From Muribaculaceae bacterium Isolate-104 (HZI) (GTDB lineage: Bacteria; Bacteroidota; Bacteroidia; Bacteroidales; Muribaculaceae): a stretch of 64,000 nucleotides of DNA. The notes under the pieces are model-generated. The model was not told the DNA's origin. It saw only the letters and a program-made list of their open reading frames with translations, and ran no database searches. The stretch covers positions 1 through 64,000 of the forward strand of contig RIBJ01000037.1 in NCBI GenBank assembly GCA_003762715.1, given 5' to 3'. Below, piece after piece: positions 17,348-25,167 of the stretch; the stretch's first letter is position 1, and every line of letters begins with the position of its first letter. Both the position numbers and the translations under genes were made by a program.

Positions 17348-17645
17348 CAACCCGGTATTATTCACCGTTTTAGCAAGACAACAGCACCGAAAAGCCGCTC
17401 TACATGCGAGTTAACGGCTATTGTTAATTTTTACCAACGGGTGGGCTAAAACACTACCCACACCCTCGTTTACGGAGCATATCCGCATTTCTGCGGCTCA
17501 TCCTCCGGGCAGTATCTCCCCCGCACCGGAACAGCCACATCCATACAATAAACCTGCATTAGTGTAAATGTAAATCTTTTTGGTCTAATAGTTCAATAAT
17601 ATCCTTGATTTACTCTTTTTAAGCGCTTAAACCGCTTTTATTTTG
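17348..17645. other. Intergenic stretch without recognised gene
   Basis: Between the two divergent promoters no credible ORF is seen. A modest hairpin (GTGGG 17441-17445 with CCCAC 17457-17461) and scattered short stems are present, but nothing that can be named. Confidence 0.4.
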
Positions 17646-17653
17646 TAATTTTG
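17646..17653 (+). promoter_or_regulatory. -7 element of the amidase gene
   Basis: TAATTTTG lies 24 bases before the ATG at 17678. It covers the alternative TTG start at 17651, which rules that start out. Confidence 0.6.
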
Positions 17654-17677
17654 CGCAAAATTTCAAAACAAACCGGG

Positions 17678-18829
17678 ATGATATCTCCTATTTTTTTCAG
17701 GAAAGCAATACTTCTTGCAATCTTTGCCGTTTGTGGCTGCATGAGTTCTGTCGCCTCCGGCTTCACGCTGGTCATTGACCCAGGTCACGGCAAGCAGGAC
17801 TTCGGTGCGGTAGGAAAAATCACCAACGAAAAAAGCATAAACCTCGCAGTAGCTCTCAAACTCGGCAAACTGATAAAAGAAAACATGCCGGATGTAAAAA
17901 TTGTCTACACCCGAAACAACGACACCTTCGTGCCTCTTCAAGGCAGAGCCGACATTGCCAACAAAGCCAAAGGCGACCTGTTTATTTCTATCCACGCCAA
18001 CTCCATTGACAAACGCGCGAAAAACTACCGCACTATAGCCGGAGCTTCGGTTTATACCCTCGGATTCAGACGCAGCGAAGAAAACCTTGCCGTGGCAATG
18101 CGCGAAAACGCCGTAATGAAACTCGAAAGCGACTACTCCACCACCTACGAAGGCTTTGACCCCAACTCCACGGAGTCATACATTATCTTTGAAATGAGCC
18201 AGAACAAACACATGGAGCAGAGCATCGAGGCGGCAAATGAAATTCAGAAAGAGCTTGTATCCACTGCCGGGCGCAAGGACCGCGGAGTAAGGCAAGCAAA
18301 CTTCTGGGTACTGTTCAAGACAAGCATGCCGGCGATTCTTGTAGAACTCGATTTCATTTGCAACCCCGAAATGGAACGCTTCATGAATTCAGAGTCGGGA
18401 CAAAACAAACTCGCCACTGCCATTTACAACGGGTTTGCCCGCTACAAGGCTGCGGAAGACAAACGGGTTGGGAATGCCACAGCCGCCCCAAAGATACTGA
18501 CAGCTAAGTCTGCCACCGCTCTCAACGACAGTCAGGAGGCAAAAGCCACCCGACTTGCAGACTCAGGCAACAGCAAAAATGAACAATCAGGCAACACACC
18601 TATTATATATAAGGTGCAGTTTCTTGTGTCGTCAAAAAAACTCAGCGCAGGCTCCCCTAAATTAAAAGGCATCGGTGACGCGGATTACTACACAGACGGA
18701 GGAATGATAAAGTACACCACCGGAGCGTTTGAGTCTGAACAGGATGCAGCCCAAAGACTCGTTGAGGTAAGAAAGAAATTCCCTGACGCCTTTATAATAA
18801 AAACCCAAGGAAACAAAAGAATAAAATAG
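17678..18829 (+). CDS. N-acetylmuramoyl-L-alanine amidase with C-terminal SPOR domain
   Basis: The 383-residue enzyme cleaves the amide bond between MurNAc and the peptide stem. After a signal peptide it has an Amidase_3 domain (about 30-260) with the zinc site pieces IDPGHGKQDFGA, NLAVALKLG, SIHANS and a late catalytic Glu in PAILVELDFICNP. A variable linker (about 265-310) leads to a SPOR-type domain (about 312-383, beginning IIYKVQFLVSS), which in related proteins binds denuded glycan at the division septum. The ATG at 17678 is chosen because the upstream TTG lies inside the promoter. It is followed 29 bases later by an MCE gene. Confidence 0.9.
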   Translation: MISPIFFRKAILLAIFAVCGCMSSVASGFTLVIDPGHGKQDFGAVGKITNEKSINLAVALKLGKLIKENMPDVKIVYTRNNDTFVPLQGRADIANKAKGDLFISIHANSIDKRAKNYRTIAGASVYTLGFRRSEENLAVAMRENAVMKLESDYSTTYEGFDPNSTESYIIFEMSQNKHMEQSIEAANEIQKELVSTAGRKDRGVRQANFWVLFKTSMPAILVELDFICNPEMERFMNSESGQNKLATAIYNGFARYKAAEDKRVGNATAAPKILTAKSATALNDSQEAKATRLADSGNSKNEQSGNTPIIYKVQFLVSSKKLSAGSPKLKGIGDADYYTDGGMIKYTTGAFESEQDAAQRLVEVRKKFPDAFIIKTQGNKRIK

Positions 18830-18858
18830 ACAACGAACAAACAACACAATACCCTAAT

Positions 18859-19779
18859 ATGAAAAAGAAATACTCTAAAGAGCTTCTTATAGGATTCACA
18901 GTCCTCATTACCCTCCTCATCATCTTCTTCGGTATAGATTATCTCAAGGGTGTGAACATTTTCAAAGCCGCAAACTATTACTATGCGTCATACACCGATG
19001 TAGCCGGTCTCGCCCAATCGGCTCCCGTGACCGTCAACGGCTACAAGGTAGGACTCGTAAGAGAAATTGAATACGAGTACGACAACCCTGGACACATAAG
19101 GGTTGAGCTGAGCCTTGACCGTAAGCTGAAAGTGCCGGCGGGCTCAGAGGCGGTGCTTGTCACAGACATGCTCGGCACCTCGTCGATAGAACTGAAAATG
19201 AGCAACAGCACCGAATACCACAATGTAGGCGACAAACTTACCGGTGTAAACTCGAAAGGGCTGATGGACAATGTCAGTAACGAACTGTTGCCTGCTGTCG
19301 GAAACATGGTGCCGAAAATAGATTCACTTCTCACTGCGGTGACAGCTCTGCTGACAGACCCCGCGCTCACCAATTCGGTAAAACGCCTTGACAATGTCAT
19401 GGCAAACCTCGAAACAAGCACAAAACAGCTCGGAGCCGTAATGGCAAACACCCCCTCCATCGCTTCTGATGCAAAAACTACAATGGCAAATGTCAAGGAT
19501 ATTTCCAATAACCTCACTGCAATATCCTCTGACCTCGCAGCGGCGACTGCCGAGCTAAAAAAAATGCCGCTTGACTCAACCCTCAACAATGTTCACCAGA
19601 TAACAAGCTCTCTTGAGGAGCTGACAAGCAAGCTCAACAGCCGACAGTCATCTGCCGGGCTGCTCCTGACCGACCCTCAGCTATACAACAACCTTGTAAA
19701 CGCCACCGCTTCGGTTGACTCTCTGATTGTCGACATAAAGAGAAATCCCAAAAGATACATCAGCATCAAGCTGCTATGA
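18859..19779 (+). CDS. MlaD/MCE-family lipid transport protein
   Basis: The 306-residue protein has one N-terminal membrane helix (about 8-28), an MCE domain (about 38-115, including YYASYTDVAGLAQSAPVTV and a G-x-V-G-x-V turn), and a long helical C-terminus (about 130-300) predicted to extend into the periplasm. MCE proteins form hexameric rings that move phospholipids between membranes with an ABC transporter; no permease or ATPase gene lies beside it here. It is probably cotranscribed with the amidase. The terminator right after the stop is very strong. Confidence 0.88.
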   Translation: MKKKYSKELLIGFTVLITLLIIFFGIDYLKGVNIFKAANYYYASYTDVAGLAQSAPVTVNGYKVGLVREIEYEYDNPGHIRVELSLDRKLKVPAGSEAVLVTDMLGTSSIELKMSNSTEYHNVGDKLTGVNSKGLMDNVSNELLPAVGNMVPKIDSLLTAVTALLTDPALTNSVKRLDNVMANLETSTKQLGAVMANTPSIASDAKTTMANVKDISNNLTAISSDLAAATAELKKMPLDSTLNNVHQITSSLEELTSKLNSRQSSAGLLLTDPQLYNNLVNATASVDSLIVDIKRNPKRYISIKLL

Positions 19780-19784
19780 TGCCA

Positions 19785-19823
19785 TGTTGTTATTTGTAAA
19801 GATTACAAATAACAACATTTTTT
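19785..19823 (+). terminator. Terminator of the amidase-MCE operon
   Basis: TGTTGTTATTTGTAA and TTACAAATAACAACA form a perfect 15-bp stem with a 3-base loop, followed by six T. Confidence 0.88.
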
Positions 19824-20118
19824 ACACCTCCGCCCATACTCGCTCAGAATGTGGGCGGAGCCTATGTTTTAACAATTGCATGCCGGGGTCGCATCTCCAT
19901 GAACCCAATACAAACGCTCCCCACGCACAGTTGATTTACAAGCACTTACCATTCTCAACCGGCACTACTGAAGACCACAAATTATCATAACAACATAATT
20001 GGCTGAACTTCAAGCACCTTATAATTTCATTCATTTTTCCAAAAAATTAAGCATTTTAATATCACAAAAATAAAGCGGAATTTTGCAGAAGAAAGTATAG
20101 CCAACCAATAGTATTTTT
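19824..20118. other. Region upstream of dnaA
   Basis: About 300 bases hold no credible ORF, no cluster of TTATCCACA-like DnaA boxes and no AT-rich unwinding repeats, so there is no support for an origin here. The last 80 bases are AT-rich and presumably contain the dnaA promoter, but no exact TAnnTTTG is present. Confidence 0.4.
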
Positions 20119-21507
20119 ATGGAGCAAGACCACACAATTCTGTGGGAGAAATGTCTCGCGATATTCCGTGACGTTCTTCCGCCGGAACAATTTGACGCCT
20201 GGTTCAAGCCGGTAACTTCTATAAGCTACCGCGACAACAACCTGAATGTTCTCGTGCCTTCACCGTACTTTGTGGAGCAGCTTGACGAACGCTACATCAA
20301 GCTGATTACAAAAACCCTTCACAAAGTCTACGGGCCCGAAGTCAAGCTGTTTTACCACTTCAATCAGGTAAGCAACGAACCGGCTACATCCGTAACCATA
20401 GAAAGCTCAAATCCGAGTTCTGCCGTCGCGCCGAAACCCGGAGCATCCTCCAATCCGTTCAACAGACCGGTAGAAAGCGCAGACATAGACGCGCAACTCA
20501 ACCCCCGCTATACTTTCGAAAACTACTGCAACAGTGTCAGCAACCGGGTGGCACGCTCCATTGGCGAAGCCATCGCCACCGACCCGAAGTGCAAGACATT
20601 CAACCCGTTGTTCATCTTCGGTTCGCCCGGCGTGGGCAAAACCCACCTCATCCAGGCAATAGGTATCAGAATAAAAGAACGCAATCCGCGTAGCAGAGTG
20701 CTCTACGTCACAGCCCGCCTGTTCGAAAGCCAGTACACCACCGCGCTGAAAAACAACCGCATAAACGACTTCATAAACTTTTACCAAAGTATTGATGTCC
20801 TTATTCTTGACGATATTCAGGATTTAATCGGCAAGGAAAGCACCCAGCGCACATTCTTTCACATCTTCAACCACCTGCAACTCAACCAGAAGCAGATTAT
20901 CCTGTCAAGCGACACCCGCCCGGCACAGATGGAAGGAATGGACAAAAGAATGCTTGACCGCTTCAAATGGGGCATGACTGCCGAACTTGAAAAGCCCGAC
21001 TACGAACTACGACGCAATGTGTTGTCTCAGAAAGCCAAGCAGGAAGGATTTAACATTCCCGACGAGGTGATAGACTACATAGCATCCAATGTCACAGAAA
21101 GCATTCGCGAGCTTGAAGGCATCATGGTGTCGCTCGGAGTACACGCAACGGTGCTTGGAGTGGATATAAACATCGACCTCGCAAGACGTGTGCTCGCAAA
21201 TGCGGTGAAAATAAATCTCAAACAGATAAACTTCGAGATTATCACCCAGGAAGTGAGCGCGTACTACAAGATTGAGCCTGACCAGCTCTTTACCAAATCT
21301 CGCAAAAGAGAAATCAGCGACGCAAGACAAATGGTGATGTTCCTTGCAAAAAAACACACCAAAATGCCGCTGAAAGCCATAGGCACAAGACTTGACAGAA
21401 CGCACGCCACAGTACTCTACGCCTGCAAGAATATCGAAGAACGCCTGCCTCTCGAAAAGAAACTCCAGGAAGATGTGGCAAGCATAGAAAATTCCCTTAT
21501 GGCATAA
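20119..21507 (+). CDS. dnaA: Chromosomal replication initiator protein DnaA
   Basis: The 462-residue protein has domain I (1-80), a short linker domain II (about 85-125), the AAA+ domain III with Walker A GSPGVGKTH (168-176) and Walker B VLILDDIQDL, and domain IV with the DnaA signature DRTHATVLYACKNI near 430-445 that reads the DnaA box. It starts replication by melting the origin. The gene is isolated from dnaN and recF, as is common in Bacteroidetes. A bidirectional terminator follows it. Confidence 0.97.
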   Translation: MEQDHTILWEKCLAIFRDVLPPEQFDAWFKPVTSISYRDNNLNVLVPSPYFVEQLDERYIKLITKTLHKVYGPEVKLFYHFNQVSNEPATSVTIESSNPSSAVAPKPGASSNPFNRPVESADIDAQLNPRYTFENYCNSVSNRVARSIGEAIATDPKCKTFNPLFIFGSPGVGKTHLIQAIGIRIKERNPRSRVLYVTARLFESQYTTALKNNRINDFINFYQSIDVLILDDIQDLIGKESTQRTFFHIFNHLQLNQKQIILSSDTRPAQMEGMDKRMLDRFKWGMTAELEKPDYELRRNVLSQKAKQEGFNIPDEVIDYIASNVTESIRELEGIMVSLGVHATVLGVDINIDLARRVLANAVKINLKQINFEIITQEVSAYYKIEPDQLFTKSRKREISDARQMVMFLAKKHTKMPLKAIGTRLDRTHATVLYACKNIEERLPLEKKLQEDVASIENSLMA

Positions 21508-21536
21508 GGAAGAAAAGCAAACGAGATTATATAAAC

Positions 21537-21563
21537 AGAGAGCCGGACAAAATCCGGCTCTCT
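21537..21563. terminator. Bidirectional terminator between dnaA and the nitroreductase gene
   Basis: AGAGAGCCGGA and TCCGGCTCTCT form an 11-bp stem with a 5-base loop. It is followed by GCTATTTTAA on the plus strand and lies directly after the stop codon of the convergent gene. Confidence 0.8.
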
Positions 21564-21564
21564 G

Positions 21565-22320
21565 CTATTTTAACGGCATTCCAAATCCGCGGCTCTCTAT
21601 AAAATCATAGTACACCTTTGAGAAATGCTCGTTTGCCTCACGTGTATACCTTACATCTGTAAACACCTGCGCCAGACTGCTCTTGCCATTCTCTGCAACA
21701 AACTTTCTGCTGTCCTCGCGAGCCTCTTTTTCCGCATACAGATTCTTTACCGCACTTTCATCGTAGTCCGAATAGCACTCCTTGTGAAGCACCGCGCCCA
21801 CAGGAAGCCGACCACAATCAGCTCCCTTTGACTTAGGGTAACCCAATGTAAGAGTGGTGACAGGCACTACAAATTCAGGCAATTCGAGAATCTCCGCTAT
21901 CTGGGGAGCGTTGTACGTAGTGGTGCCGAGATAACAGCAGCCGAGACCTTTCATCTCTGCCGCAGTACAGAACTGCTGGGCAAATATCACTGTGTCAAGC
22001 ACCGCTGTCATGAACGACTGAAAATTATCATATCCCGGTTTGGCACCACTCGCCTCACACCACTTTATAAAACGGTTGAAATCCGCACAAAATGTCAGCA
22101 CCACATCGCAACCCTCCACACTCGGCTGGTTGAAGTGACACGGAGCAAGACGTTTCTTCATTTCTTCCGACCGCGTGGCAACCACACTGTACAGCTGCAT
22201 GTTGCCAGTTGTCGGCGCGTGCGACGCCTCCTCAACCAACTTTTCCATAAGATCATCGCTTATGTGGCGTGACTCGTAAGCTCTCACCGTACGCCGTCCG
22301 ATAAAAAAATTCTCATTCAT
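21565..22320 (-). CDS. Nitroreductase-family FMN oxidoreductase
   Basis: The 251-residue protein is a flavin-dependent NAD(P)H oxidoreductase of the NfsA/FRP type. The N-terminal FMN-binding RRTVRAYE, the SHAPTTGNMQLYSVVAT helix and the late KGLGCCYLGTT and VTTLTLGYP segments are all family features. Such enzymes reduce nitro compounds, quinones or flavins in the cytoplasm; the natural substrate is unknown. It is divergent from the ribonucleotide reductase gene, with about 290 bases between them that contain a repeated 12-mer. Confidence 0.85.
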   Translation of the reverse strand: MNENFFIGRRTVRAYESRHISDDLMEKLVEEASHAPTTGNMQLYSVVATRSEEMKKRLAPCHFNQPSVEGCDVVLTFCADFNRFIKWCEASGAKPGYDNFQSFMTAVLDTVIFAQQFCTAAEMKGLGCCYLGTTTYNAPQIAEILELPEFVVPVTTLTLGYPKSKGADCGRLPVGAVLHKECYSDYDESAVKNLYAEKEAREDSRKFVAENGKSSLAQVFTDVRYTREANEHFSKVYYDFIESRGFGMPLK

Positions 22321-22386
22321 TATTTATAAGTTTATTTGCGCTTAAAATTACAAAATCCACAATCCAAAAGCAAGCACAGAAAACCA

Positions 22387-22464
22387 TTTTGGAAAACTCC
22401 GGACAACAAGCAAAAGCACACATTCATTGATTATAAGCGATTTACACGTTTGTTTTGGAAAACT
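22387..22464. promoter_or_regulatory. Two copies of a 12-bp motif between nitroreductase and nrdJ genes
   Basis: TTTTGGAAAACT occurs at 22387-22398 and again at 22453-22464, 66 bases apart and in the same orientation. The core GTTTTGGAAAAC of the second copy is close to a palindrome. It does not resemble the published NrdR box. It may be an operator pair for either divergent gene; this is inference. Confidence 0.35.
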
Positions 22465-22611
22465 TATCTACAATTAGCAAATTTATTATGCTCCGATTTG
22501 TCAGTATTAAAAATTATTGCAAATTTTGCACCATTGTTACAAAGTGATACTACAGGAAACTATACTTTCTATTTTTTGTCTATTTAGTAAGAATTTGAAA
22601 ATCATTGAAAA

Positions 22612-25143
22612 GTGGAGAACACTACCTACACCACAGACGAAGCCTTTGAGGCTTCGCTGAATTATTTTGGTGGCGACGAGCTAGCCGCCCGCGTCTGGGT
22701 AAGCAAATACGCCCTGAAAGACTCTTACGGGAATCTTTATGAAAAGACTCCCGCAGACATGCACCGCCGTCTTGCCGGCGAAATAGCGCGTATAGAAAAA
22801 AACTACCCCGACCCGATGAGCGAGCAGGAAATCTTTGACCTGCTTGACAAATTCCGCTACATTGTGCCTCAGGGCAGCCCCATGACAGGCATAGGAAACG
22901 AGCATCAGATTGCCTCCCTGAGCAACTGCTTTGTCATAGGTCTCGACGGCAAACCCGACTCGTACGGTGGCGTAATTAAGATAGACGAAGAACAGGTACA
23001 GCTCATGAAACGCCGCGGTGGCGTAGGTCATGACCTGTCGCACATCCGCCCCAAAGGCACTCCGGTAAAAAATTCGGCACTGACCTCCACCGGACTCGTG
23101 CCGTTCATGGAGCGCTATTCAAACTCCACCCGCGAGGTGGCTCAGGATGGCAGACGCGGGGCGCTGATGCTCAGCGTCAGCATAAAACACCCCGATTCCG
23201 AAGCCTTCATCGATGCTAAAATGACCGAAGGCAAAGTCACCGGAGCAAACGTGTCGGTGCGCCTTGACGACGAATTCATGAAAGCCGCCATTGCCGGCTC
23301 TACATACAGGCAGCAGTACCCCATTGACGCTGAAAATCCCGAGATTGTCCGCGATACCGATGCAAAAGCCCTGTGGGAAAAAATTGTACACAACGCTTGG
23401 AAAAGCGCTGAGCCCGGAGTGCTCTTCTGGGACACAATCATACGCGAATCAGTACCCGACAGCTACGCCGACCTCGGCTTCCAGACCATCTCCACCAACC
23501 CCTGCGGAGAAATACCCCTTTGCCCCTACGACAGCTGCCGACTTCTTGCCGTGAACCTGTACAGCTATGTCTCCAATCCCTTCACACAGGAAGCCAGATT
23601 TGATTTCGACCTCTTCAACAGCCACATCCGCAAGGCTCAGAGAATAATGGACGACATTATTGACCTTGAGGCTGAAAAAATTGACAAAATAATTGAAAAA
23701 ATAGAATCTGACCCGGAGACAGAAGAAGTAAAGGCGACAGAACTGAACCTTTGGAAAAAAATACGCACCAAAACACTCCTCGGCAGACGCACGGGCGTAG
23801 GTACTACCGGCGAAGGCGACATGCTCGCGGCTCTCGGTCTGCGTTATGGCACTCCTCAAGCCACCGATTTCTCCGAAAACGTACACAAGGCTATAGCCCT
23901 TGCAGCATACCGCGAATCTGTTGAGCTTGCCCGACAGCGCGGCGCATTTGCAATTTTCGATGCCGCACGCGAGGAAAACAACCCGTACATCAAGAGACTT
24001 GCAGAAGCTGACCCGCAGCTGTACGAAGACATGAAAAAATATGGCAGACGAAACATTGCCTGCCTCACCATAGCCCCCACCGGCACTACCAGCCTCATGA
24101 CACGCACAACCAGCGGCATCGAGCCGGTGTTCATGCCGGTATACAAACGCCGCCGCAAAATCAACCCCAACGACACAGACGTAAGAATAGATTTTGTGGA
24201 TGAAAACGGCGATGCCTTTGAGGAATACATCGTCTACCACCCGAAATTCGTCACCTGGATGGAAACTGCGGGTCTTGAAGTTCGACAAGACTACACTCAG
24301 GAGCAGATTGACGAACTTGTCGCCAAGTCACCTTATTATAAAGCGACATCCAACGACGTGGACTGGCTTGAAAAAGTAAGGATGCAGGGCCGTGTGCAGA
24401 AATGGGTCGACCACTCGATTTCCGTTACCATAAACCTGCCCAATGATGTTTCCGAAAGCCTTGTCAACGACCTTTATGTCGAAGCATGGAAAAGCGGCTG
24501 TAAAGGTTGCACCGTGTACCGCGACGGCAGCCGTTCGGGAGTGCTGGTATCCCTCTCTAAGAAAAAAACCGAATCGCATGCAGAAGCGGCACCCCATGTC
24601 ACAAAACGTCCTATCGAGCTTGAAGCCGATGTTGTACGCTTCCAAAACAACAAAGAAAAATGGATTGCGTTTGTGGGACTTATCGACGGAAAACCATACG
24701 AAATTTTCACCGGTCTCGCCGATGACGACGACGGCATTTTCTGCCCCAAGTCCGTCACCCACGGAAAAATAATCAAGGCTGTAGACGAAAAAGGTATTAA
24801 ACGCTACGACTTCCAGTTTATCAACAAGCGAGGCTACAAAACCACAATCGAAGGTCTTAGCGACAAATTCAACCCCGAATACTGGAACTACGCCAAACTC
24901 ATATCCGGAGTGCTGCGCTACGGTATGCCGATCGACCAGGTGCTCAAGCTCGTAGGTGGTCTGGAGCTTGACAGCCAGAGCATAAACACCTGGAAAATGG
25001 GCGTTGAGCGCGCATTGAAAAAATACCTGCCGAACGGAACCCAGGCAAAAGGTCAGAAATGCCCTAACTGCGGAAACGAGACACTGATATACCAGGAAGG
25101 ATGCCTAATCTGCACCTCGTGCGGCACATCCAAATGCGGCTAA
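22612..25143 (+). CDS. nrdJ: Adenosylcobalamin-dependent ribonucleotide reductase (class II)
   Basis: The 843-residue enzyme makes deoxyribonucleotides with a B12-derived radical and needs no oxygen. It has the ten-stranded reductase barrel with SLSNCFVIG (first active-site Cys), the loop NPCGEIPLCPYDSCRL (Cys-Glu pair), IAPTGTTSLM, and a C-terminal zinc-ribbon-like tail with CPNCG and CTSCGTSKCG that carries the redox-relay cysteines. GTG at 22612 is the start: an in-frame TGA lies two codons upstream and the next Met is at residue 62. The glucanotransferase gene follows after 24 bases, so the two may be cotranscribed. Confidence 0.94.
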   Translation: MENTTYTTDEAFEASLNYFGGDELAARVWVSKYALKDSYGNLYEKTPADMHRRLAGEIARIEKNYPDPMSEQEIFDLLDKFRYIVPQGSPMTGIGNEHQIASLSNCFVIGLDGKPDSYGGVIKIDEEQVQLMKRRGGVGHDLSHIRPKGTPVKNSALTSTGLVPFMERYSNSTREVAQDGRRGALMLSVSIKHPDSEAFIDAKMTEGKVTGANVSVRLDDEFMKAAIAGSTYRQQYPIDAENPEIVRDTDAKALWEKIVHNAWKSAEPGVLFWDTIIRESVPDSYADLGFQTISTNPCGEIPLCPYDSCRLLAVNLYSYVSNPFTQEARFDFDLFNSHIRKAQRIMDDIIDLEAEKIDKIIEKIESDPETEEVKATELNLWKKIRTKTLLGRRTGVGTTGEGDMLAALGLRYGTPQATDFSENVHKAIALAAYRESVELARQRGAFAIFDAAREENNPYIKRLAEADPQLYEDMKKYGRRNIACLTIAPTGTTSLMTRTTSGIEPVFMPVYKRRRKINPNDTDVRIDFVDENGDAFEEYIVYHPKFVTWMETAGLEVRQDYTQEQIDELVAKSPYYKATSNDVDWLEKVRMQGRVQKWVDHSISVTINLPNDVSESLVNDLYVEAWKSGCKGCTVYRDGSRSGVLVSLSKKKTESHAEAAPHVTKRPIELEADVVRFQNNKEKWIAFVGLIDGKPYEIFTGLADDDDGIFCPKSVTHGKIIKAVDEKGIKRYDFQFINKRGYKTTIEGLSDKFNPEYWNYAKLISGVLRYGMPIDQVLKLVGGLELDSQSINTWKMGVERALKKYLPNGTQAKGQKCPNCGNETLIYQEGCLICTSCGTSKCG

Positions 25144-25167
25144 CATCCACACTTTACCATTAAAGTC

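Noticed and set aside
19784-19990. 68-codon ORF upstream of dnaA
   Set aside because: It runs through the strong terminator at 19785-19823 and has no coding character.
19824-20118. Replication origin next to dnaA
   Set aside because: No cluster of DnaA boxes or AT-rich 13-mers was found, and Bacteroidetes origins need not be near dnaA.
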